Source of the DNA: Myxococcales bacterium 68-20
Lineage (GTDB): Bacteria; Myxococcota_A; Polyangia; Polyangiales; Polyangiaceae
DNA length: 64,000 nucleotides
Assembly: GCA_001899635.1 (NCBI GenBank)
Contig: MKVQ01000014.1
Span: forward strand, 126,250-190,249
Reading direction: 5' to 3'
Shown here: positions 1 to 7,234 of the stretch, piece after piece
Layout: each line of letters starts with the position of its first letter
How positions within the stretch are numbered: the stretch's first letter is position 1
Position numbers and translations under genes: made by a program
Notes under the pieces: model-generated
Seen by the model: the letters and a program-made list of their open reading frames with translations, nothing else
Told to the model about the DNA's origin: nothing
Databases searched by the model: none

Positions 1-383
1 CCGCCGAGGAGCGCGTGCAGCGGCCTTCCGGCACGGCGCGCGCGTGCGTCGAAGACGGCGGTCTCGATCGCGCAGGCGGCCGAAGGGGACACGCTGCACG
101 TCGCACGCACGTGCTCGCGAATGGCGTCGTCGTCGTCGAGGTCGATGCCTTCGAGGCGCGGCGCCGCGAGCGCGCACGCGGCGAGGACCTGCTCCTGCGT
201 CTCGCCGTTGAACGCAGGGAACGGAGCTCCCTCGCCCCATCCCCGGAGGCCCCCGTCGACGACGAGCTCGACGAGGACGTTCTTCGCCTCGACCTGGGCG
301 CCGCCGGCGATGCCGAAGGGCTTCTTCATCGGGACATCGAGCTTGAGGGCAGTGAGCGTGAGGATGTGCGAGCGGCGGGACAA
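1..383 (-). CDS. Enolase-superfamily (dipeptide epimerase / muconate-cycloisomerase-like) enzyme, N-terminal part
   Basis: The reading frame is open from about position 383 to the left edge, so only the N-terminal 127 or so residues are present. The translation contains LDVPMKKPFGIAGGAQVEAK, then a run around GWGEGAPFPAFNGET and a helical stretch ending SAACAIETAVFDARARRAG, LHALLGG. This is the capping domain layout of the mandelate racemase/muconate lactonising branch of the enolase superfamily, closest in feel to dipeptide epimerases and o-succinylbenzoate synthases. The catalytic barrel lies outside the window, so the substrate cannot be called. No ATG fits; TTG at 383 gives an N-terminus of normal length, and other in-frame TTG codons lie at 392, 404 and 425. 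The gene is divergent from the repeat protein starting at 666. Confidence 0.72.
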   Translation of the reverse strand, partial: MSRRSHILTLTALKLDVPMKKPFGIAGGAQVEAKNVLVELVVDGGLRGWGEGAPFPAFNGETQEQVLAACALAAPRLEGIDLDDDDAIREHVRATCSVSPSAACAIETAVFDARARRAGRPLHALLG

Positions 384-665
384 GGTCGCCAATCCTGTCG
401 TCAAGACGCTGCCGGGGGCAAGCAAGCTCGACGTTTCAGGTGCGGTCCTTCGTCGCGATCGCCGCGACCGAGCGCTGCTTCGCGTGCGGCACGGCCGATT
501 TCATGCCGCTTCATGATTGGTGCATAGCGCACCGATGCAGAATGACCGTGTCGCCAATGTTCGGAAATGGCGGCGGAGGTCGCGATTCGTCATCGACTTG
601 TAATTCGTTGTCGAACAACCGCTCGCGCCATTGATCAGCAACGTGGTGGCGACCACCATCAGGGC

Positions 666-1226
666 ATGCATCGCAACCACACAGCTCTCAAGGCGCTCCT
701 CGTCGCTGCAGCCACGCTGCTCTCGGCGGGAGCATGGGCGCAACACACGCAGGGCAAGGCGACCGACAAGGTCGAGAAGGCCGGCGAGAAGACCGAGAAG
801 GGCGCGCAGAAGGCCGGCGAGAAGGCCGAGAAGGCTGCGGAGAAGGCTGGAGAGAAGGCCGAGAAGGCCGCCAAGGACTCGAAAGAGGCCCTCGAGCACT
901 CCAAGACCAAGACGGCGGAGGAGCGGGCCGCCCGCAAGGCGAAGGAGCACGAGGCGCAGCGCGAGAAGCTGGCGGCGACGTGGAAGGGGCCGGTCAACGA
1001 AAGCCTCCGTCAGGAGCTCCGCCGCCACGCCGAGCGTCTTGCGCGCCTCGAGCGGATCAAGGACGTCGCCGAGACGGAGAAGGACAAGGACAGCGCGGAG
1101 AAGGCCGACAAGCTCATCGCGAAGGAGAAGGAGCGTCACGACAAGTGGATCGGCAAGCACGCGACTCCCATGAAGCCCGGGACCACGCCCGCACCTGCGG
1201 GTGAGAAGAAGGAAGGTGTGAAGTGA
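666..1226 (+). CDS. Secreted LEA-like repeat protein
   Basis: The protein is 186 residues. It begins with a signal peptide (basic start, hydrophobic ALLVAAATLL, likely cleavage after GAWAQ) and continues with about 55 residues of an EKAGEK/EKAAEK repeat. The composition is K/E/A-rich and helical with almost no hydrophobic core, which resembles group 3 late-embryogenesis-abundant proteins and apolipoprotein-like helices. The second half is charged and helical with a short P/T/G tail. ATG 666 is chosen because it starts the signal peptide; the open frame upstream to 567 reads like non-coding sequence. The stop codon overlaps the GTG of the next gene (GTGA), so the two are translationally coupled. 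A role in periplasmic or outer-membrane stress protection is inference only. Confidence 0.75.
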   Translation: MHRNHTALKALLVAAATLLSAGAWAQHTQGKATDKVEKAGEKTEKGAQKAGEKAEKAAEKAGEKAEKAAKDSKEALEHSKTKTAEERAARKAKEHEAQREKLAATWKGPVNESLRQELRRHAERLARLERIKDVAETEKDKDSAEKADKLIAKEKERHDKWIGKHATPMKPGTTPAPAGEKKEGVK

Positions 1227-1495
1227 AGCGCGCTCTCATGATCCTCGCCGCCGGCGTCCTCGCGATCGCGGCCTGCGAGCAGAAGCCCACCGAGACGAAG
1301 CCGGAGGAGTCGAAGCAGCCGACGACGACCGGCGCGACGACGATCACCGAGACCACCACGATGGCACCGCCGGTGATCGTCGAGGCGGACCTCTCCACCC
1401 CGGCGGACTTCGAAGAGTCCGCGGAAAAGGCGATCTCGAAGACGAACTACAAGAGCGAGCTCGCCGTGCTCGAGGTCGACATCGCGAAGGAGTAG
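1223..1495 (+). CDS. Small lipoprotein with Thr-rich linker
   Basis: This is a 90-residue protein with a clear lipoprotein signal: hydrophobic LMILAAGVLAIAAC, in which Cys18 would be lipidated. A K/P/E/T-rich linker follows, then a C-terminal stretch (DLSTPADFEESAEKAISKTN) that looks helical. GTG 1223 overlaps the stop of the LEA-like gene and is preceded by GGAAGG at 1211-1216, so the start is well supported. I recognise no catalytic domain. Its coupling to the secreted repeat protein suggests the two act together in the envelope. Similar short proteins with a DFEE(S/A)AEKxI-type tail occur in myxobacteria, but I cannot name a family. Confidence 0.75.
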   Translation: MKRALMILAAGVLAIAACEQKPTETKPEESKQPTTTGATTITETTTMAPPVIVEADLSTPADFEESAEKAISKTNYKSELAVLEVDIAKE

Positions 1496-1538
1496 CCCTG
1501 CGGCGCAGCCTTCCTTCTCTTGGGCAATCGAGTCGTAA

Positions 1539-1576
1539 CGATCGCGCGCCGACCGAACGTCGGCGGCGCGCGATCG
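1539..1576. terminator. Hairpin between convergent genes
   Basis: A perfect 12-bp stem (1539-1550 paired with 1565-1576, CGATCGCGCGCC) lies in the 94-bp gap between the lipoprotein gene ending at 1495 and the oligopeptidase gene ending at 1590. Inner bases 1551-1561 can extend it. It could terminate transcription from both sides. There is no clear T-tract. Confidence 0.55.
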
Positions 1577-1589
1577 TCCGCCGGCCCGC

Positions 1590-3764
1590 CTATTCCAGCA
1601 GGAACGCCTTGTAGGCCGCCTCGCTCGGGGGCCGGCCGAGGAAGCGCTCGACGAGCTTCGCTGCTTCGTCGCTGTCGCCGGGCGCGAGGATGTTCGCGCG
1701 GTAGTCGGCGGCGGTCTTCGGGGTCATCAGGCCCTCCTTCTTGAAGCGGGTGAAGAGGTCCTGCGCGATCGAGAGCGCCCACTGATAGCCGTAGTAGCCG
1801 GCGTCGTAGCCGATGAGGTGTCCGAAGCTCGCCTGGAAGTGCGTGCCCTCCACGTACTTGAAAGGCGTGTACGCGTCATGGACCTCGGCGAGCACCTTGG
1901 TGGTGTCGAGCGGCACGGGGCGCGTGTGATAGGCCTGATCGAGCGCAGCGAGGTAGAGCTGACGCTGCGTCGAGATCGCACGGCCGAAGCCGCGTGAGCG
2001 GAGCATCGCGGCGTGGAGCGGAGCGGGCAGGGGTGCGTTCGTGTCGTGATGGCGGGCGAAGAGGGCCAGCGTGTCCTTGTTCCAGGCCCACTCCTCGAGC
2101 ATCTGCGAGGGAGACTCGACGAAGTCGCGCGCGACGCTCGTTCCGGAGAAGGACGAGAGCTCCGACTCGCTGAGGAGGTGATGGAGGACGTGGCCGAACT
2201 CGTGGAAGAACGTGACGGCGTCCTGATGGCTCATGAGCGCCGGCGCAGCGCCGCCCGGCTTCGGGAAGTTGCACTCGATCGCCGCGATCGGCATCAGGCG
2301 TGAGCCGTCGGCCATCTTCACGGTGTCGCGGATGCTGAAGACGGCGGCGTGCTTGTACTTGCCCTCGCGGGGGTAGAGATCGAAGTAGAAGCGCCCGATC
2401 AGCTTGCCCGAGGTGTCGGTGACCTCGACCGCCTCGACGTCGGGGTGCCAGGTCGGCGCGCCGGCGGCCGGGCGATAGCGAACGCCGAAGAGCTTCGAGG
2501 TGATGTCGAGCAGGCCGTCCTTCACCCGACGCACCTCGAAGTACTTGCTGACCTCCTTCGAATCGAGCCCGTACTTCGCTTTCCGGACCTGGTCCTCGAG
2601 GTAGAGCCGGTCCGAGGGCGGAATGACGTCGGTAGCTTTGCCGCCGAGCTTCACGTGGGCCTTCTTGAACTCGGCGAGCTCCGCCTGGCCCTTCTTCGCG
2701 AGGTGCTTGCGCAGCCCCTCGAGGAACGTCGCTACGGTCTTCGGGTCCTTCGCCATCCGCGGCTCGAGCACGTAGTCGGCCCACGTTGCGTACCCGAGGA
2801 GCTTCGCCTTCTCGGAGCGGAGCGCGAGGACCTTGTCGAGCACCGGGATGTTCTTGTCGGCGGCGCGGTTCTCGAACTGCTTGTAGAGCTCGAGCGCGAG
2901 CTTGCGGTCCTTCGCGTACGTGAGGACCGGGAAGTAGTCCGGGTAGTCCGTCGTGAGGACGATCTTGCCGTCCTTGTTCGGCGGGTGAGACGCGATGAAC
3001 GAATCCGGCAGGCCTTCGAGCTGCGCCGGCGTCGCAAGGACGGTGAGGTGCGAGTCGGCGATGTTCGAGTCGAAGTCGAGCCCGAGCTTCGTGAGCTCTT
3101 CGTTGATCTCACGGAGGCGCTTCTGTCCTTTCTCGTCGAGCTCGAGGCCGTTGCGACGGAAGTCTCGGAGCGTCTTTTCGACGAGGCGCGCGCGCGCCGG
3201 CGAGAGCGCCTCTTTCTTCGCGGCGTAGCGCTTCAGCACGCTCGCGAGCTTGGGATCGAGCCAGAGAGCGGTGTCGAGCTTGTCGATCTTCGGCTCGCAG
3301 AGCTTGGCCCTCTCGCGGACGCCGTCGTCGGGGTGTGAGACCGCCATGAGGGCAGGGAAGTCCCCGGCGTTCCGAAGCGCGAGCCTGGCGCGATCGAGCT
3401 TGCCGGCGGTGGAGTCCCAGGTGAGGGCGTCGTCCGGTCCGCCATCGAGCGCGCGGATCTCGGCGAGCGTCGCCTCTGCGCGAGCGATGCTCTCGTCGCA
3501 CAGGCGCTCGATGCCCGCGCGGGCGAGCGCGGCGTCGTTCGGCCCGCCGGGGCCTGCCGTCGTACGGCCGAGCCCGATGGCGACGGGATCGACGTCGAGC
3601 GCGGCGAGCGCGACCGGAGCGCGCGCGGGCTGAGCGGGCGCGGCTGCGGCGCCGGGCGCGGCCGGTGATGCCGGGGGCTCCGGCGCCTTTGGCGGCGGGG
3701 CTTCGCCTCCACACGCGGCGAGGATCACGAGCGCAACGAGAGAGAGAGGGCGGTGGACCTTCAT
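1590..3764 (-). CDS. M3-family zinc oligopeptidase, lipoprotein
   Basis: This 724-residue protein is close to the usual length of the thimet oligopeptidase/oligopeptidase A/Dcp family plus a lipoprotein leader. The leader has a lipobox (LVILAAC, lipidated Cys18) followed by a P/A-rich linker to about residue 65. The catalytic zinc motif HEFGH is at residues 521-525, with the third ligand in DFVESPSQ (Glu550), as in M3 peptidases. The family cleaves short peptides. The lipid anchor implies action in the periplasm or on the membrane face, whereas classic members are cytosolic. The gene is alone on the minus strand, and the 588 bp upstream of it carry no other gene. ATG 3764 is fixed by the signal sequence. 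Confidence 0.93.
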   Translation of the reverse strand: MKVHRPLSLVALVILAACGGEAPPPKAPEPPASPAAPGAAAAPAQPARAPVALAALDVDPVAIGLGRTTAGPGGPNDAALARAGIERLCDESIARAEATLAEIRALDGGPDDALTWDSTAGKLDRARLALRNAGDFPALMAVSHPDDGVRERAKLCEPKIDKLDTALWLDPKLASVLKRYAAKKEALSPARARLVEKTLRDFRRNGLELDEKGQKRLREINEELTKLGLDFDSNIADSHLTVLATPAQLEGLPDSFIASHPPNKDGKIVLTTDYPDYFPVLTYAKDRKLALELYKQFENRAADKNIPVLDKVLALRSEKAKLLGYATWADYVLEPRMAKDPKTVATFLEGLRKHLAKKGQAELAEFKKAHVKLGGKATDVIPPSDRLYLEDQVRKAKYGLDSKEVSKYFEVRRVKDGLLDITSKLFGVRYRPAAGAPTWHPDVEAVEVTDTSGKLIGRFYFDLYPREGKYKHAAVFSIRDTVKMADGSRLMPIAAIECNFPKPGGAAPALMSHQDAVTFFHEFGHVLHHLLSESELSSFSGTSVARDFVESPSQMLEEWAWNKDTLALFARHHDTNAPLPAPLHAAMLRSRGFGRAISTQRQLYLAALDQAYHTRPVPLDTTKVLAEVHDAYTPFKYVEGTHFQASFGHLIGYDAGYYGYQWALSIAQDLFTRFKKEGLMTPKTAADYRANILAPGDSDEAAKLVERFLGRPPSEAAYKAFLLE

Positions 3765-4352
3765 CGGCGCGAAGGATGCCGAAGAGCGCCGGTCTTGGCC
3801 AGCCCTGCCGTTCTGCGTGGAGCTCGGTCGCGTTGGGGATGGGGAGAGGGCGCGGAGCAGCGGTGGCCCGGCTTGCGCCCGCTCGTCCGTTCGTGCGCTG
3901 ACCTCGTCTCGAGGTGAAGCGCGCGGGATATCGATGAGTGGATATTCGGATTGGCGTTTTTGATTCGAGCTCGTGTTCGCGAGCTCTCAATGGCAACAAT
4001 GCCGAGGAAGCTCGTGCTTCGTCTTCGAAGTAGCTCGTGCGGCGTCACGGCTCGGGCCTTCGGTGTAGCTCTGTTGTTCGAATCTCCAGAGGAAGAAGGC
4101 TGCGATTGCGGCCCGGGCGAGGCGCAGTCTTGGGCGCGATCGGGAACGCTGCCGTCAGGGGGCGAGCGGCGGAGGTGATCGAGTACTCGTGAACGCGGCA
4201 GTCGTGATTGGCAAAGAAGTGCTCGAGCTAATGGATATTAAGTTTGCATTTGGAGTTGCTTAAATGTTTCGTCCTTTGCGAAGGGCATCGCGCGATCGTG
4301 CCTCCCATCCAGGCGCGAGACGCGCGCGGCTCGCGCTCCACGGAGATGCATC
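3765..4352. other. Divergent intergenic region, no gene seen
   Basis: This 588-bp stretch separates the minus-strand oligopeptidase from the plus-strand block-repeat lipoprotein. Both promoters should be here. Base composition is noticeably more AT-rich around 3930-4010 and 4210-4270. A short inverted repeat (GAGCTCG...CGAGCTC) lies near 3966-3986. The open frames here have no recognisable protein features and I treat them as chance. Confidence 0.5.
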
Positions 4353-5312
4353 ATGAATCACGCTCGAATGAGCCGCTTTGTCATTCCAACGCTCTTCTGC
4401 TTCTTCACCGTCGCCGCATGCGGGGGCGTTGACGGCGATACCGACCGTCTGTTCTCTGCGGCGTCCTCCGATGACGGCACCGAAGCGCCTGCGCCCGATA
4501 CCGAGGCCACGCCCGGGGACGACGAGGACGAGGACCTCGTCGACGACGAGGACGAGGACGAGGATGTGACCGACTCGGCCACCGAAGAGGACGACGACGA
4601 GTCGGCCGACGATCAGGACGAGGGCGACGCGGGGAACGAGGGCGACGCGGGGAGCGACGACGGCGGCACTTCGGAGACCGACGACTCCGAAGAGGAGACG
4701 GACGATTCATCCGACGACGGCGACGATGAGCCGATAAGGGGCGGCGGGCCGTACGAGGAGATTCCCTTCTGGCCGTACCCCTACAACCCTGACCCGCATG
4801 GCCCGCACGGCCACGGTCCGCACGGCCACGGCCCCAAGGGCAAAGGCAAGGGGAAGGACAAGTGCAAGGGGAAGAACAAGAACAAGGGCAAATGCAAGGG
4901 GAAGGGCAAAGGTAAAGGCAAGGGCAAAGGCAAAGGCAAAGGCAAAGGCAAGGGGAAGGGCAAAGACAAGGACCGTCCGAAGGGCGACGGTCCGAAGGGC
5001 GACGGTCCGAAGGGCGATGGTCCGAAGGGGGACGGTCCGAAGGGCGACGGTCCGAAGGGCGATGGTCCGAAGGGCGACGGCGACTCGAACGGCGGCAAGC
5101 CGAAGGGCAAGGGCGGCAAGAAGGGCAAGCCGAAGGGCAAGGACGGCAAGCCGGACGGCAAGGACGGCAAGCCCGGGGGCAAGGGCGGTAAGCCGAAGGG
5201 CAAGGGCGGCAAGGACGGCAAGCCGGGCAAGGGCGGCAAGCCTGGCAAGGGCGGCAAGCCTGGCAAGGGCGGCAAGCCGAAGGGCAAGGGCGGCAAGAAG
5301 GGCAAGCCGTAG
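4353..5312 (+). CDS. Block-repeat lipoprotein: acidic block, His/aromatic linker, Lys-Gly repeats
   Basis: The protein is 319 residues. A lipoprotein signal ends at FTVAAC (Cys23). Residues 26-130 are almost entirely D/E/S/T/G. A short aromatic segment (PYEEIPFWPYPYNPDPHG) and a PHGHG repeat follow. From about 160 to the end the protein is K/G/P: a long KG dipeptide run, seven exact PKGDG pentads, then KGGKP/GKGGKPG repeats. No globular domain can be seen. The sequence is a strongly segregated polyampholyte tethered to a membrane by lipid, so surface adhesion, binding of polyanions (DNA, LPS, extracellular polysaccharide) or coacervate-like behaviour are possible inferences. ATG 4353 has a GGAG-type site just upstream (4341-4344); ATG 4368 is an alternative. 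The gene is monocistronic, with a strong hairpin after it. Confidence 0.8.
   Translation: MNHARMSRFVIPTLFCFFTVAACGGVDGDTDRLFSAASSDDGTEAPAPDTEATPGDDEDEDLVDDEDEDEDVTDSATEEDDDESADDQDEGDAGNEGDAGSDDGGTSETDDSEEETDDSSDDGDDEPIRGGGPYEEIPFWPYPYNPDPHGPHGHGPHGHGPKGKGKGKDKCKGKNKNKGKCKGKGKGKGKGKGKGKGKGKGKGKDKDRPKGDGPKGDGPKGDGPKGDGPKGDGPKGDGPKGDGDSNGGKPKGKGGKKGKPKGKDGKPDGKDGKPGGKGGKPKGKGGKDGKPGKGGKPGKGGKPGKGGKPKGKGGKKGKP
4977..5081 (+). repeat. Seven tandem 15-bp units encoding PKGDG
   Basis: Seven consecutive 15-bp units (consensus CCGAAGGGCGACGGT, with GAC/GAT and GGC/GGG synonymous differences) lie inside the block-repeat lipoprotein gene. A preceding GGCAAA/GGCAAG hexamer run covers about 4898-4970. 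The units are in frame, so unit gain or loss would change protein length without a frameshift. Confidence 0.9.
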
Positions 5313-5360
5313 ACCTGAGGATCATCGAGGCGCCGCGCGCGTGACGTGCGCGGCGCGCCC

Positions 5361-5400
5361 GAGCAACGCCGCGCACATGACGTGATGCGCGGCGTTGCTC
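5361..5400. terminator. Perfect 15-bp inverted repeat after the lipoprotein gene
   Basis: GAGCAACGCCGCGCA at 5361-5375 is exactly complementary to 5386-5400 with a 10-nt loop. A second, weaker GC hairpin precedes it at about 5331-5356. It lies 48 bp past the stop of the block-repeat gene and probably ends its transcript. There is no T-tract, so it may depend on Rho or be a stabilising 3' hairpin. Confidence 0.55.
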
Positions 5401-5587
5401 GACTCGGCAGCGCCGCGGCATCGGCGCGGTCGCGAGGATTGCGCTCGTAGCGAGGCGCACGACCTCGTCCCGATTCAGCAACGTCGTGCTCGTAGGCGAC
5501 GTCGGGCGTCGGCGGTAGACGCGCCTGCCGCGAGCGCGAGTCGAAGAATGCGCGCAACTTCGATCGGGCGTGGCCGACGGGGCGGGC

Positions 5588-6664
5588 ATGTCGAGGATCG
5601 AAGGGGCGGGGCGAAGCAACTCGGCGGGCAACGCGAGTGAAGCCGTCCGCGAGGACGCGCGCTCGGTCGACCCCGAGGCCGAGCGGCGAGCGGCCGAAGC
5701 GGTCGCCGAGCAGCGCCGGAATGCTCACTTCGGCGGCGTCGATGGCTCGCGGCCTCGGTCGCGTACCGGCGATGCCCGCACGCCACCGAGCGCAGGCAAG
5801 GATGGAGCGGGTGCCAACGCGGGCCCGGCTCGCGCCGGGGCCGTCGCGCCTCCGGAGCGCAAGTCGGCGAGCATCGAGAGGCTTGCCACCGAGGTCGTGC
5901 GGCATCGCGTCGAGAAGGCGACGACGACGGACCCAGGGGAGGTCCGCGCGCTCACCCAGAAGATCGCTGCCCTCTCGAGCCAGTGGTGCGAGGAGGCTCG
6001 GGCGCGCGGGATGAAACCGCCGAGCGAGTCGTTCGATCCCTTCCGCGCCTCGGACGCCGAGCTTGCATCGGCACTACTCTGGACGGAGGTCGGAAATGCC
6101 TATCCGGTCAGCGCGCTAGCCGACGGCGGCGCGCGCTTCCAGAGGGAGATCCATCTCGCGCTCGTCGTGCGCTCGCCCGCGCTGCTTCGTGAAGCCGTCG
6201 CCAGCGGTAAGGCGGACGCCGAGCTCCTCGGCGCCCTGTACAAGGAGCTCCGCCGACTCGGTGACGATCGGCCGTGCACATCGAAGGACAACGTCGAGTC
6301 GCTCGCAGCTCGGCGTGCCGAGATCCTGCGGCAGCGAGCGAATGCCGGCCTCGTGAAGGAGCGCGAGGACGCACGCCGGCAGGCGACGATCGGCCTCGAC
6401 GGTCACGTCGGCACGGTCGAGCAGGTCATCAACTACGAGATCGAACAGGGCATCATCGCGGCGAACCCCGGCTCGCTCCTCGGCACCATCGGCGCCGGAA
6501 TCTCTGCGAGCATGGGAGGAGACATCGAGGACATGCGCCGCGCAGGCCGAGCTGGCAACGCTGCCGAGGGGCTCGCCGGCATCGTGAAACCCAACGTCGC
6601 CAAGCAGAAGGCGCTCGACTCGATCCAGCCTAACGTCTCAGCGCGACGTGCGGTGGTCCAATGA
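5588..6664 (+). CDS. Unknown protein, first gene of a two-gene operon
   Basis: The protein is about 358 residues from ATG 5588; an in-frame GTG at 5570 is an alternative start. Residues 1-90 are polar and A/R/G/S-rich and look disordered. From about 95 on the protein is mostly helical and charged, with a hydrophobic patch near the C-terminus (ANPGSLLGTIGAGISASMGG). It has no signal peptide and no motif I recognise. Its stop overlaps the start of the downstream gene (ATGA at 6661-6664), so the pair is co-translated. Together they resemble secretion-associated or effector/anchor pairs only in the general sense that one is soluble and helical while the other has a coiled coil plus membrane hairpin. 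I do not assign a function. Confidence 0.65.
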   Translation: MSRIEGAGRSNSAGNASEAVREDARSVDPEAERRAAEAVAEQRRNAHFGGVDGSRPRSRTGDARTPPSAGKDGAGANAGPARAGAVAPPERKSASIERLATEVVRHRVEKATTTDPGEVRALTQKIAALSSQWCEEARARGMKPPSESFDPFRASDAELASALLWTEVGNAYPVSALADGGARFQREIHLALVVRSPALLREAVASGKADAELLGALYKELRRLGDDRPCTSKDNVESLAARRAEILRQRANAGLVKEREDARRQATIGLDGHVGTVEQVINYEIEQGIIAANPGSLLGTIGAGISASMGGDIEDMRRAGRAGNAAEGLAGIVKPNVAKQKALDSIQPNVSARRAVVQ

Positions 6665-7146
6665 AGGCGAGCCGACGAGGGACCGTAACGCCGGCGGATG
6701 CGGAGCGCTCGGGCGAGCGCTTCGCGGACTCTGTCGACGAGCCCGAAACATTCGCGCGGAACGCGCTGCCCGCGATCGAGGCGCCGCGTCTCGGCGGCTA
6801 CCGGATCGCCGGGGATCTGGAGTTTCGCTCGAGGGAGCTCGAGCAGGAGCTGCGCGAGCTTCGAGACCGCTTCGAGCAGCAGGAGCGCGAGCTCTGGAGG
6901 GCGCGGAGGCGCGCTCGACGGTACAAGGCCGTGGCGGTCGCGACCGTCAAGTCGTCGAAGGCTGGCGTAGGCGCCGCGCTCACGAGCGTGATCGCGATGC
7001 TCTTCTACTTCCTCGAGGTCGTCACCGCGCCGCCGATCCTGCTCGGGATCGTCCTTGCCGGCGGGGTCGTCGGCGTCTTCCTCGACGCCCGGAACATGGA
7101 TGAGGACGACGGATTCCCGCCGGCGCCTCCCCCGCGGATGTACTGA
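6661..7146 (+). CDS. Coiled-coil protein with C-terminal membrane hairpin
   Basis: This is a 161-residue protein. Residues 55-90 form a strongly predicted coiled coil (RSRELEQELRELRDRFEQQE). Two hydrophobic segments follow, at about 103-118 (VGAALTSVIAMLFYFLEVV) and 122-141 (PPILLGIVLAGGVVGVFLDA), making a membrane hairpin, and the tail is acidic and proline-rich. It overlaps the upstream unknown gene by four bases. This is the layout of a membrane anchor or scaffold for a soluble partner, which the upstream gene may encode. No family is recognised. Confidence 0.68.
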   Translation: MKASRRGTVTPADAERSGERFADSVDEPETFARNALPAIEAPRLGGYRIAGDLEFRSRELEQELRELRDRFEQQERELWRARRRARRYKAVAVATVKSSKAGVGAALTSVIAMLFYFLEVVTAPPILLGIVLAGGVVGVFLDARNMDEDDGFPPAPPPRMY

Positions 7147-7234
7147 GCTCGGCGTTCTACAGGGCGCGCTCTCTCGGAGAACGACCGGGCGAGGCGTGAC
7201 GCCGATGAAGCGCGGTCAGAGAGAGCACGCGGGG

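Noticed and set aside
4898..5300. Possible CRISPR-like or minisatellite array
   Set aside because: The repeats are short, contiguous, in frame and encode KG and PKGDG; there are no unique spacers.
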